Below, in pieces: positions 23,979 through 35,983 of a stretch of 64,000 nt of DNA; position 1 is the first letter of the stretch; the number at the start of each line of letters is the position of its first letter. Source of the DNA: Sipunculus nudus (lineage: Eukaryota > Annelida > Sipuncula > Golfingiida > Sipunculidae). The notes beneath the pieces are model-generated. The model was not told where the DNA came from. It saw only the letters and a list, made by a program, of their open reading frames with translations, and did not search any database. The translations under genes and the position numbers were made by a program. The stretch covers positions 13,971,501-14,035,500 of the forward strand of contig CM049308.1 of the NCBI GenBank assembly GCA_026874595.1, written 5' to 3'.

Positions 23979-24824
23979 TTACGGAACCTAATAACAACAG
24001 ATCACGTAGTCGTGACGAGCATAAATTTTGTTACGGAGATAAATAAAAGTCAGATTCTGTAACACTAGACAGCGTGAAATGTCTAGGGAATGAATAAAAA
24101 GTCAGTGGTTTTTTGTTAACAAATAATTATAATTTATTCTTAAAACAATCCTAACATTACAATAAACTAAATCAATACAATTACACAGTAAAACAACAGC
24201 TTAACAGTAAATCAATACAATAACACAGTATAATAAGTAAATTGTACAGTACCAGAGTGTCCAGATCCTAGGCTTTTCTGGCTACCACCACTGTCACAAG
24301 TCCTTTAAAACATGTAATCCAGATGAACAGTTCGCGTTAATCTTCTCAGATAATTCAATCCCGAAATCAATCTTGTTGTAATCCAAAAGTGAAGTTCTGG
24401 AAAGAGTCCTAAAGGCAAACTGAAGACTGAATAAAATCTGTTACCAAGTTCGAAGAATATCTCTCAGTGCTGCAATTATCGGAAAGGTCCACAAACTGAC
24501 TCACACTCTTCCGTCTCCGTAGGAATATTTCTGTCTCCCCTCGACTCTATAAACACAGCCCTCATTTATAACTTTCACCCAAAGTCCAGAGACTTCTTTT
24601 TCACGAACAATCCAAAGAAGACAACAATACATAATACATACGCGCCCAAAGAACAGACCTGACATTCCAGACTAAAACAAAGAACGCTGTGTTTCTACAC
24701 CTCAAAGTTCAACCAGTACGGATTACACCGAGCGCTGTGTCTCTACACGCCATAGCAACGCCCTACGTCTGCGCTACACGAATCAGAATGTCAACAGCGC
24801 ACAATAAAAGAGACACCTGTAACA
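23977..24824. mobile_element. Candidate solo LTR
   Basis: The 848-bp block begins TGTTAC and ends GTAACA, the short inverted termini typical of LTRs. Both flanks are TA microsatellite, so a target duplication cannot be resolved. An AATAAA lies at 24803-24808 and others near the left edge, leaving orientation undecided. No internal retrotransposon sequence remains. Confidence 0.5.
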
Positions 24825-24949
24825 ATATATATACATATATATATATATATGCCGTCGGATGCCCACTTGCCATATTTGCCTTTTGCTTTCCTGGATGCCC
24901 GCGTAGTCATGTCGGCTAGTACTAGCCCTTTAAATGTGCCTTCGTTTGT

Positions 24950-25245
24950 GTAAAGGAATGTTTCCATGTGCGCGTATATGCGTATGAGCGTGTATTCGCG
25001 TAAAACAATAGGTGTGTTTCCATGTGCCCGTATATGCGTATATGCGTGAACTGGCAGACGTAGGCCTATATATTTGTACAGTGGATCGAGCAGGCCTTCC
25101 ACAATAAGATGCTGAAGAAACGTCATTATCCTGTGGCGATTTTCACGCATATACGCTGACGGACACATGGAAACACCCCAGGTACAAAATCATATGAGTG
25201 ATTTTTCACGCATATGCGCATATACGTGCATATGGAATCACCCGG
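24950..25245. repeat. Inverted-arm repeat with GCGTATATGCG motifs
   Basis: Two left arms near 24958 and 25013 (TTTCCATGTG then CGTATATGCG) face two right arms near 25140 and 25203 (CACGCATATACG..CATGGAAACACC and CACGCATATGCGCATATACG). The arrangement is MITE-like or hairpin-forming. Confidence 0.5.
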
Positions 25246-25990
25246 CCCTTAAGTCAATTGCAGTGTAATCTAGGAGAAGGAAGTAAATCGAATGATATTT
25301 TCCTTTGATGTGTAAAATGAACCACCTGTGTGTAATTTGGACCACCGGTCCATATTACACCATAGGGTCTGGTCCATATTACACACAGGAAGTCGATATG
25401 CAGATTTTGACCCTGACCTTATTTACATATTATTAGCCAAAATCAAATTGGCCAGTTCTAGACCCATGTTATAAAGCTGTGTAATGTTGGGACATGATGG
25501 GATCTTCATTGAATAACAGTCAGAATACTTCGATATTTATATGCATGGAAAATAAGAACAAACTATGAAATTAACATCTTCAAGTTGAATATTCGCCAAC
25601 ACTTGCACCTAGCTTTCCTGCACCGTCATTGGATGCTTCAAAATGGTCGATGCTACAGTGACGAACTTGTCTCGTTCTGGTACTATTTTCCCAAATATGG
25701 AAATTTTGGGTGTTTCAAATTACACGGTGGTCCAAATTACACGGATTTCCCCTACCCTAATCGGAAGGTGCTTTCATTTCCGACATGCAGTGAGTGGTTG
25801 AACAAAGTGATGATTTTCGGCTCCATATTCACAGTAACTAAGATACTGAGAAAAAGGGGGAAAGTGTTAAAACTGAATTTTAAGTAGAATAAGTTTAAGT
25901 AAAATATGTTCAATTAAGTTTAAATGTAGTCTTTTTGAGTAGAGACGAATTCTGGCTGAAGGGTGGTCACTCCCGCATTTTTATTTATTA

Positions 25991-26410
25991 TTTTTGATCG
26001 TGTTCATCATGTCAATGTCTTTATGATGAATCAGATACAAAGGTAACACTTGACCAGATGTCCACACCTTCACGTCCTGAATGGGTAATTGGTACAAAGT
26101 TCTGTTGTTTTTGTTGTGGCCACAGCGGTAGTACGCATCCGGTACAACACGCGGGTTACCATAGGGATCCCACCAGGACCTCCGTGATACATAGGACTGG
26201 GAGTATAGGTAAATTGAGTGGGATAACCCGGGATAATGCCAGATGTGTTCTCAGCTTTAGCAGCACAACATTGAAATTGACATCGTGGATGAAGGAAGAC
26301 GTAATCAGCTTCAGGACTTGATCCGTTCATTTGGTGGCCAGAGACAATTCATCGCTTCACGCGAGACCTGATTTAAACAGCAGCTGATCGTATCGGCTAC
26401 AAAGAAAGAG
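25991..26410 (+). promoter_or_regulatory. Promoter/untranslated exon 1 of gene 2
   Basis: This block is homologous to 12701-13113 and 6791-7112. Landmarks are 'gatgaatcagatacaaagg', 'gggtaattggtacaaagttc', 'gatccgttcatttggtgg' and the terminal ACAAAGAAAGAG before the donor GTATGG at 26411. Middle parts have diverged and the small frames (26058-26330) are not preserved in the other copies. An untranslated exon is therefore the better reading. Confidence 0.55.
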
Positions 26411-27299
26411 GTATGGTTATATTATCTCCTCTAATGCTGTTGGTCGGAGGTTATGTTATCGCCAATTTTTTTTATGTATAAACTATTTAAAATGTTAGAG
26501 ATTTATTTCAATTTTATAAAGAGCTGCCTGAAAAAAAAATACATGTGTAGTTGTTGATAAAATGTTTGCCAAATATCGGGGGATATGCTGACATAAATAA
26601 AATTTACAATGAAATATTTTTGGTTTTAAAATAAAAGAGAAAACTGTAATTTTTTTTCAAATGGCCACCTCCGGTAAAACTATTGCAAACAAACCATTAT
26701 TGATTTATTTATTTTACTCTGATAATGATTTACATGTATATGTACAACAACATGATACGATTATAAACACCAATTAAAGGATAGTACTAAAGCGTTTTAA
26801 AGCTTATTCCATTGTTGCCCCGGTGAAGAAGGTAAAGTAGATATAAAGTCTATTTATAACACAAACAATCATTACATGTAATTACAGAATATGTAATCAG
26901 GAATCGATTTCTTTTAGATGCAGCAGGCCAAATCCATGTAGGGAATTGATGTAGGTTTAGAAGTAGTGGTATAAATTGTTGTAAAATCATGTTCGATGAC
27001 ATGAAAACTATAAACGACCGATGATCGATTATTAATCGATTATCTCCTGTACTTGTATATTACTTGTATATACCTAAAATATTAACCGAGTTAAAAAAAA
27101 TTGACTTGAACATTAAAAGCTCAAGGTCAAGGTAACGTCCGAGTTTATGACAATTGTTCGCCTCACAAGATCCAGTTTATGTATTGTTTAATGCAGTCAT
27201 TATTATATCCCTCACAGTATTAGAACATTTTTTTCTGGATAAAATAATTTCTTTGCATGTGCATACGTGGAAATTTTCTTCCGGATTCTCACTGTTATT

Positions 27300-29736
27300 T
27301 TTAGCTCAGCTGACTTTCAGTCATGCTGGGCTATAGCGATCGGTCTTTGTCCGTCGTCCTTCCGTCTGTCCGTCCGGCCGGCCGTCCGTCCGTTAGCAGG
27401 GCACAAATCGTAACCGTAGGGGCTAGGGCCATGAACCCTATGCAGTCTTAGAGGTTATAAAAAGATCTCCTTGCAAACCTGAAATTAGGTCACTGCGACC
27501 TATATTCTCGAAGTTATGGGGTGTGTTTGCACCCCCCAGAAATAACTCTTTGAGACAAAATTTTCATCCCAAACCTTCCATCTTTCACATACAGCTCACC
27601 TACTAAAAGGGGAAGAACCATATTTTTTTTTAGGTCAAAAGGTCAAAGGTCAAGGTCACAGGAGCCTCTTCTTTGAAAAGCCTGTCGATGCATTTTAAGC
27701 CATCCTTTTCATCCCAATTCTTTGATCTTTCACATATAGCTCACCTACTAAGTTGGAGAAGAATCCTATAGATTTTGAGGTCACAAGGTCAAAGGTCAGG
27801 GTCACAGGATCCACTTCTTTGAAAAGGTTGTGGACACATTTCAAGCTAGACTTTTCATTCCAAACCTTCCAGCACTGAAATCGCTTCTCTGCCAACAGGG
27901 GAAAAGACCTGTTGATTTTGAGGTCAAAGGTCAAGTTCACAGCACCCACTTCTTGCGTGGAGTCTTTTTCAGGCAAACTTTTCAATCTGTACCTTCCATC
28001 TGTCATATATGGCTTACCTACCAATAAGGGAAGAAGCCTATTGATGTTGAGGTCAAAAAGTCAAAGGTCAAGGTCACAATATTTAATTGTTCTAAATGCT
28101 TGTGAGCATATTTCAAGTGTAACTGTTCAACCCAAACCTTCAGTCTTTCACATATGCCACATCTATGCATCACTCAGTTTGACTCAAACTTCATATTTAT
28201 GGGTCTTTTTGCTTGAATAAATAACTTATTGATTTTAGGGTCAGCTGGTCAGCAGGTTAAAGGTTGCAGGTCAAAGTTATTCACCCATTGGTTGCCAAGT
28301 AATTACACCAGATTTAAGTGGTTAGTAGTTACCCATCATTTAGAAAGAATCCAGTTGATATATGGGCAAAAGGCCAAGGTCATAGGTCAGGGATGTTCAC
28401 AATTACTTATTTTATAGACCATCTCTATTTTTCTTGTATATATAACCATCACACTCCAGCTGGTACATCTCCCAGTGTGGCTGTAATTGTGAGTGACACT
28501 GGTGACATATGACTCCCTTTTGTATCAGCCTATTAAGTGATAAAGCTCAGTGATAAGTACCTCGTTACTTCATAACAAAAACACTGTTGTCAGAATGCTT
28601 CAGCCAGGCATTAAGACTATGAGAGTATAGTATTAAGGTTTAGCTACTGATTTATAAGATGATGGGAACATTTTGCAGTTTATTTTATGGAATCCTAGCA
28701 ATAAACTTAGTTTCCTAGATATCTGAATATTTTAATATATATCACCACATATAAAAGCAAGTGTTTGTTCTCATAATATGTGGATGTGTACCTTGATTTA
28801 GGATGGCTTTTTGTTTTATTTCAAGACTCTTAGTCATGCTTTCTGCATTGCTTTTCTTTCAGGTTTAGCAGTTTACCTACCCTGCTGACCCCATTGAAAA
28901 GCAGAGTGATAATAAAAAATATTGGACTTTCACTTTTTACAATTGCATATCTATAAATCTGATATGAGGGCCTGGACATGCCTTTTGAATTATTTTGGGC
29001 ATCCATTACTGGATAATTTGCCCCAAGTTTGGTCTCTTATTGGAGAATGTGGGATATCAAATGTCATACTTGTCAGAAATCCATTATGTCTGCCAGTTAG
29101 CTACCTTAGAAATTCTTTCTTCAGTGCAGTTTCAGTAATTTTTCTTTAATGTTTGGTCCGATTTAGAGAATGTTTGTTGTCTGATTTCAGACTTGTCAGA
29201 AGTCCAATATGGACACCAGGCAACCATCTTTTAATTCCTTTTGATCATTTTATCTCAAGAACAGTTAAATTGAATGCAGTTGGATGTATATTTATGTAAT
29301 CTTGTAAAGGATTGGGTCAAATATTTCTGAATAAATATTACCATCATTTATAAAAGTGCAGTACAGTTGGCTTGTATTGAATAAAAATTCACACAGAAGC
29401 ACCTGTTTCTCAATAATTCTTGCATGTATTTCCTTGATTTTTGCTATATATTTTGATCTTATATTTGCCCTTTGTGGTGTTCCTTTTGAGACTGACAGGT
29501 TTCAAGCAAGCTGTTGGAATAGTTCCTGATAGCTTAACAATCATGCATTTTCCTCAGACCATCAATTCACTGTGTTTTAACCAGACATAGGTGATATATA
29601 TTTCTGTTGTCATAGAAAATTTTCAACAAATTGGCAAATTGGTTCTTCAAAATTTGACTGGAAGTTGTGAATCTCAGTCCATGATGTCACAGGTCATGCT
29701 TGGCAGCTGAGCGTCATGACCCATGGGTCACTTGTT
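27300..29736 (+). mobile_element. Long Helitron-like element, CAGCTGAGC family
   Basis: The 5' end reads TTAGCTCAGCTGACTTTCAG and continues into ATAGCGATCGGTCTTTGTCC and a CCGTCCGTCC tract. The 3' end has CAGCTGAGCGTCATGACCCA inside a TGACCCATGGGTCA palindrome and stops at CTTGTT. GCTCAGCTGA (5') and CAGCTGAGC (3') form a subterminal inverted pair. Several units of about 130 bp repeat the phrase 'ggtcaaaggtcaaggtcac' between 27600 and 28400. The element encodes no recognisable protein. Confidence 0.65.
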
Positions 29737-29939
29737 ATTTTATTGATTGATATGATGCTAATATCGATTAAATTAATCGGAAGCGAAACTTTTATAATCC
29801 CAAGGAAAATTTCACATAATTAAGGGAGCAATGCTTCTTCGTGCCTGCATGTTTATTTTTATATAATTGAAAAAAAAGAGAAACATTAAAGATGTTTTCG
29901 GGATGAGAACATTGTTGTCAGGGCAATCAATTATCGTAT

Positions 29940-30070
29940 GGTCTTATCGCTCTGATCGTATATACAGACGCGTACGACTCGGGCAGCGATTCAGTCCTCC
30001 GGCTAGCCGCCGACACCGACGCAACATGTTTCAAGTTTCTTTTGCGTCGCCGGCCCACCAAAGGCCAAAC
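29940..30070 (+). promoter_or_regulatory. CpG-rich block shared with 9840-9900
   Basis: In AT-rich surroundings this block has many CpGs (GCCGCCGACACCGACGC). Its neighbour at 30500-30600 continues the match to 9880-9990 ('cattgc.tcagtcactca.aaa', 'ttccattcttat'). The conservation may mark an alternative promoter 0.7 kb before the coding exon. This is inference. Confidence 0.3.
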
Positions 30071-30783
30071 TGGGGTTATAGCACGATACGATCTGTTACT
30101 CTTAGAAAGGAAATTGAATAAAATGTTTCCATTGGATTTAACATACCAAAGTTCACATTATGTTGTATGTCGAGGGCCTGTGATAAAAAATATCCATTCT
30201 GGAAAGCATGAAGCACCTGTAACATCAATAACTGATTTATTTGTCCAGAGAGAATTGAAGCATTAACAGCCCAGTAGACATCTTGAATTTTGTGGCAGTC
30301 CTGTATAAAGCTTTAGGCCTGTGTACTAATATGTTCATATTTTCACTTTCTGGGTGCAAAAAAGTTGCCGAGAATAGAAAAGTTATGATTTCCATTTGTC
30401 AATATACAATACACATAGATGTTCTGAACATTAATCAATGGATATATGTTAAATCTCAAAGTTGTGTATATGGATTGTTATAATCACAAGTAACTGCAGG
30501 GGCAATCTATGGACTCCACATTGCATCAGTCACTGAAAAAAAAAGCAATTTAGGATTCCATTCTTATGGGCTATCCTCAGGCAAGTGCATGTATGATCTT
30601 TAGGAATGAAACAGAGTAATTGTAAGACTCAATTTAGTACTATAAGTAAAAGTTGAGCATGGCCGCGCTGTGGGTTCACGCCGCTGCGGGGGCTGCTTGC
30701 TTATTTTAAAAACTTGTAAATAATTTTCTGATATTTCAAAATGAACAATTATTTTTACATATCCCATTGATTTTTTACAGATC

Positions 30784-31515
30784 ATGGACCTGGCCATCGT
30801 ACTTGTGGGATTGGTAGCCATGTTTCTTTGTCCGGTTCAGGGTTACGTCAGAAATTGTCCAGGCGCCGGGGATCATTATTACATCACGGAGGATGTTAGG
30901 TCAGCGTCTTGTAATACTTCCGCATACCAGGCACTGTATTACAAGGAAAATCATGGCCAGGGACGTTACTACACGGATGAAAACGAATTTATCAAAAATA
31001 TTAAAGGTGATAAGGCGGTGATGCTAGGTAAGATTAATGCAATTTACGAACAGAATATGACAGAAACTAAAAAGGATTGCACTCTTACGCAGAAAAAGTT
31101 TATTATGGAGATTGGACTAACTTGTGTGTTAAGAAATCTGTCCATCGATGATCCCTTCCCAAACCCAATCATTCTGAGACACGATTGTCCATTTCAAGGG
31201 GCCAAGGTTTCTGATGACGTCATCTTTTCCCCGAGATCAGTCGCTCACAGCTGTAGACGAGTCAGCAACGGCCCGTGTTTGGATGACGACTCAGACCGTT
31301 GGAAATTTAACAATATCACTCTGTTTAAACAGGGGCCGTCTATGATGAAAAAACTTTTACGGATGTGTGGTTTTAATCCCCAGCGCCTAAAGAATACTGA
31401 ACACGGGTGTCCCGAGGTTACGGTTACCAAGGATACCTGCGATTCCGGGACCCTGCTCCTCCCCGTTGCCGCGGTTTACTTGTTTATGTGGTCTCTGATG
31501 ATATACATTATGTAG
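30784..31515 (+). CDS. Secreted 10-cysteine, probably GPI-anchored protein (gene 2)
   Basis: The frame encodes 243 residues from the ATG three bases after the CAG acceptor at 30780. The signal peptide is MDLAIVLVGLVAMFLCPVQG. Ten cysteines align with gene 1, the first in the motif YVRNCPGAG and the last in DTCDSG. Sequons are NTS, NMT, NLS and NIT. Well-conserved stretches include TQKKFI.EIGLTCVLRN, DPFPNPI, SDDVIFSP and ITLFKQGPS. The hydrophobic tail after DSG (TLLLPVAAVYLFMWSLMIYI) suits GPI processing. The single coding exon with an upstream noncoding exon matches gene 1. Substitutions relative to gene 1 are scattered without stops or frameshifts, so both appear functional. No known domain is recognised. 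Confidence 0.85.
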   Translation: MDLAIVLVGLVAMFLCPVQGYVRNCPGAGDHYYITEDVRSASCNTSAYQALYYKENHGQGRYYTDENEFIKNIKGDKAVMLGKINAIYEQNMTETKKDCTLTQKKFIMEIGLTCVLRNLSIDDPFPNPIILRHDCPFQGAKVSDDVIFSPRSVAHSCRRVSNGPCLDDDSDRWKFNNITLFKQGPSMMKKLLRMCGFNPQRLKNTEHGCPEVTVTKDTCDSGTLLLPVAAVYLFMWSLMIYIM

Positions 31516-32610
31516 AGTATGGTGGTACAACATTTTCTGACAAATGGGATCGTTTCGCGCTAATCACCCTCATGGACTATTGAAATGTTAGATATATATG
31601 GTGGTAATTTAAATCACCATCCTACACATGCACTTGGGTGGGATATTAAGCCCTGTATTAGTTCTGTATCTGTAAAAGGGAGCACATCAATTATAATATC
31701 GTTTCTCTAATTTTATTGAGACAGAGTTCAGTTATGTAATAATATAATACACATATAAATTATCAGTTTAAATCCTGTATATTACTAATAATACATGAAT
31801 AGCGCAAAAACCATATCACTATACAGGCATGTTCACGGTGAAATTAAGGCGGCTGTGAGCAGTGTGGCCCGTGTCCCCGTGGAACAAATTTACAAAATTA
31901 CTGAGGTAAAGAGAATTTCCTGTTGTTAGTTTATTGCAGCTTAGTCCTTATATGATAAGTTTGCCTCATGTGATCGTTTCATTCTGGCTGAATCTACAAT
32001 TCGTCTGTTAAACACGTTGTTTTGGAGTACAGTCCACGTGTGTCTGTTAACTATAACAATACCAATTATAACGCATGCGCGACAACACCTTGAAAAAGAG
32101 ATGAGACATGGACATGATTGTGAATATTTAACTTCTTGTTCCACCTTGTCCTTGATGTCATTCATCATCTTGTTTTATGAACTTACAAAGTATGACCACC
32201 AGCTGGCGTGCGCGCTAAATGATTATGTTTTGCGTCACTGATCCTGCCCGGTGCAACTTTAATTCCACTTGTGTACAGGGGAAAGCAAACGGTCTAAGAA
32301 CAATATACCAGCAGATACCATTATATTCAAGTACGTTTAAGATATATGTTAATGGTTGGGTTCCTTTAAGGAGATAAAAATTTCGTCGTTGCAGGCGGCT
32401 AACGTTCGTGTGCACAACTGCTTATCATTTATGCTAGTGTATTAAGTCAAGCCATGGGCCTTGGGTTTTTTTTTTTTTTTGGGGGGGGGGGGGGGAGGGG
32501 GGATTCCTACTTCTTTCAAATAATTATGTAGGAATATTTCATGCAGGATTTGAAATGATTCCTGGGGATTTATCATGTGTGTTTGCAGTTACCGTCTTGA
32601 TATGAATAAA
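31516..32610 (+). other. Probable 3' UTR of gene 2
   Basis: The matches to gene 1's 3' UTR (CTTTCAAATAAT near 32514, TTACCGTCTTGATAT near 32589) sit about 1 kb after the stop. AATAAA follows at 32605-32610. The distance is larger than in gene 1 (390 bp), implying inserted sequence between about 31560 and 32500, which includes T and G tracts at 32468-32500. An earlier poly(A) site is possible. Confidence 0.4.
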
Positions 32611-34675
32611 GTGAGCAGATTTACTTTATTGCGTGTACATACTTTAATAAAATGGACAAAGGTGGATGTGAATTATTTTTAAGTGTACAGAAATTTTAAT
32701 TGTATTATCCTATATGAATTTAATAATACGAAACCTTTCATGATATTTTCTCATGATTTTTTCTGCCATATTTCACAAAATAAAGAACTTTATCACTGAA
32801 TTCGTCGTTATGTAATCTACAGGGACGGAATCCTCAAAGCACAAATATGGATAAAACATTCAGTAGAAAAATAACTTTATATAGAACTGTTTCTATTTCA
32901 ACAATATCACAGACTGGGTCCTTATTAAGGTTATTAGAACTTTATATATTTCGCATAGGCGAGATTAAAATTCCGTCCTGATTACATGTAGGATTTCAAT
33001 CTCACCAAGTCGGATTTTAAATAGGCGAGGTTGAAATTCTGATATTGCCTATGCCATATTAAATTCCTATATAGCTATTATTCTGGTTCATTGAATTCTT
33101 TGTTTTAACCATCAAAAATTTAATTATTTTATAAAAATAATGATTACAGTTTATTTTCACACACATTTGAAATTTGGGCAGGTACGGTCACTTTATTAAG
33201 TAAGTTTAAGGATGATTCAAGAACACACCTGCACTGCACTAACAGAGCTTACTAAATTCAGACCTGTATGTTCCTTGCCCCTTTCCGTTGATATAAGCCA
33301 AGGTTTAAATATTTATTGCCAAGGATGGTGAAAATACTGAAACCTGAAAAGAATTAGACTGAAAGTATACCCTGTTTTTTTTCAGTTTCACCCACCTTTC
33401 AGAAATGCTCCATCACTTCTGTAAACCATTCTTTGGCAACACTGATTATAAAAATACTGATCTTTCACGATCTGAAGTTTGTATAAGACTTGAACTTAAA
33501 ACAGAGAAATATCAAGATTGGAGTCTTGCTGGGGCAGATCTAAAATATCTCAAATGGTCCTATTCTTTCAGATATTCAGATATACACTTCTCAACAGATC
33601 TTTTTATCGGGTTTAAAATACGGATAGAGGTGACGTAGCGGTGTAAATGTATACAAACATTATCACGTGCCACCCAGTTTCAACACGTGTCGAATAAATG
33701 GGTGTGATTCCGGGGTGACGTCCGGGTCCATATGGTCCGCAATGTTTGTATACGTACAGTCGTTGCCCCACCAATCTATGTCAAAGTGAGTCAAGGCCTC
33801 TGAAGTACCGTGCCGGGTTAACAACCAATTGCAGGGGCCTCATGTGTCTCAATAAATCTTGACCCTGTGCAAAGGTTGGGCGAAACCTCTGATGGGTCAT
33901 TAATTAGAGCCTCAGCAAGGGTTGTCGATTTCCCGATGCACAGCTCGATATACCGAACTGTGTCGAACGTACATTTAAGAAAGGAGCCCCTAACATAAGA
34001 AGGCTTTACAGAATTTAAAGAGAATACTGGAGAAAAACAATGTTAACCTATACATGTGTACTAAACTACAAAATGCAATGAGTATATAAGCCTGAATGTG
34101 ACGTGCATTAGCCTTTTTAAGTTTTATCAAGGTTAATAAACCCTTTTATCATTTATCTACCCAATGACACGTAAACAAGGCTGCAAGCCAAAACAGCGAA
34201 TGAGCTCATATTAACAATCTGAATAACAATATTTGGGCACAGAGGATAAAATATAAGTGCCAGATCTCTGAACAGTGATGTCGGTCACCACTAGATGGCA
34301 GCATAATATATAAGGTGATGTGTCCCTGCACTACCGTGCATGTACATTTAAATATCTGTTGCAAATTGTTCTTTGGCGAAAGTATGTTTCTTGATAAATC
34401 ATGTCATAGGAGACATACCCGCTTTTCCAGGTCATATAATCACATGCAGTCCGGAATGAATTAAGTGAATGTATATAAATGTAGTCCTGCCACTGCAAAC
34501 GTTAACCGATGATTGCAATTGACGGAGTGGTCATAGATTGTATCAAGAACTGAACATACCAAAAATGTTCATCATTTTCTATTTCGGTTTACTGTTTCTA
34601 ATATATAGTCCTAGCGGATCGGACATGGATAGTGACACGGGTACAAGGATACGTTTTGTGTGTTCGCCCCACATA
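32611..34675. other. No gene seen; one inverted repeat at 33648-33753
   Basis: AT-rich intergenic DNA. TGTATACAAACATT (33648) and AATGTTTGTATAC (33741) are inverted about 80 bp apart, possibly the arms of a small MITE. The 77-residue frame at 33405-33638 has no supporting feature. Confidence 0.4.
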
Positions 34676-35027
34676 CAGACTTGGGTCCAAACACTTTTAA
34701 AGTTATTGATTGCAAATACAATTAGTTTTAAAAGTAATCGATTACAATTACGATTACTTTTGTGTTTTCAGAAATTAATCTAATACAATTACAATTACTT
34801 CTTCAAGTGATCGCAAGTACTTGACATTTTTTTAACGGGCTAACAAATTTGGTAAAGGCACAACCTACACAATCTATATTATAAAATGAATCGCAGTAGG
34901 ATATGTACCAAGAGTCATTGTTAAGGTGATGTTATATTAAATTAAACATATCATTGTCGCCATGTGCACAAAACGGATCCAGATTGTAGTATATAAATGA
35001 AGCTTGTTGTAAAGGCAGAAGAAAACA

Positions 35028-35344
35028 AATAAGGCTTAAAAAATAAAAGGCACCGCCCGCGTTAATTTAACCTCCCGCATCAAAAATTTTTATTTTGATT
35101 TTCAATAGAAACTTACCAATTTTGATCTCCAGCCGCTCGGACATTTCTTTCAAGAAGATAAAATCATACAATTTTGATCAAATTTCCATTGTTATGTAGT
35201 ACTTTTACTGGTTTAGCAATATATTATTATCATGCTTTTCCCATATCATTTAACATTTATATAGAAACATACAAAAAAAATTAAAAATGAAAAAACCCGC
35301 CCGCATTGATTTCTAAAAAAAGTGCCTGAGAACCAAGCCTTATT
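35028..35344. mobile_element. MITE with AATAAGGCTT inverted ends
   Basis: AATAAGGCTT at 35028-35037 is inverted at 35335-35344. GGCAC and GCCCGC motifs follow inside both ends. Related but partial copies are seen at 41325-41390 and 46475-46710. It lies inside the outer hAT-like element. Confidence 0.55.
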
Positions 35345-35983
35345 TTTTGGCCTAAACTAAACACTATTATAAAGACACAAATGCGTGTATGTGGCTTTGT
35401 GTTACCACTACACGAAAATAACGAAGGTGTGGTAAAAAAGGGGATAAACCAGATAAACATTTTTATAAAGAAAAGCAAAAGTACGTGGCTTTTGGTTACC
35501 ACTAAACGATAGAAACCGTGACATTTCAAAACAGCTGTTTCTGTTTATCTACATAAAATTCATAAATGTCTTCTTCATTTCCCAAATTAGTTTGAATCTT
35601 TGCATATCCTTTGTTTGCAAGTAATTTGACGAGTGTACGAGTACAAGAAAATACACTTTATAATATTGTTAACAATATGTGACAATTTTTGTTAGACTCA
35701 TTCACCCATGGGGTATATTATATATCATTGGTTAAAAGCATTAAAATTTATCATTGAATTAAATCCTTATAAATTATATAAGGAACAACAATGGAAAATT
35801 GGTTAATATCCAGGTATGCTAAATAAATTTGACAGTCTTATCGAATTATTCATATGAGACAAATATACCCAAAGGTATTTGAATAGTAATTGTTCAAACA
35901 ATTCCTTTTTAAAAGCAATCGATTACAATTACAATAATATATTACTTTCAAGGATTATAAAATGTAATCGATTACAATACCAA

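Larger units (their letters stand above)
23260..25756. mobile_element. DNA transposon remnant with perfect 28-bp TIRs
   Basis: The 28 bases at 23260-23287 are the exact reverse complement of 25729-25756. The arms start GGTAGGGGAAATCC. Taking TA as target duplication, the element proper would begin GGGGAAATCCGTGTAATTTG, as in Tc1/mariner-like elements. The motif GTGTAATTTGGACC (or its complement, with one-base variants) recurs inside near both ends, for example around 23450-23515 and 25320-25385. No transposase frame survives. A TA microsatellite, a solo LTR candidate and an inverted-arm repeat are nested inside. Confidence 0.75.
26411..30780 (+). other. Intron 1 of gene 2
   Basis: The donor GTATGG is at 26411 and the acceptor GATTTTTTACAG ends at 30780. 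At 4.4 kb it is three times as long as the gene 1 intron, mainly because of the 2.4-kb Helitron-like element at 27300-29736. A CpG-rich block at 29940-30070 could be an alternative first exon or promoter. Confidence 0.55.
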
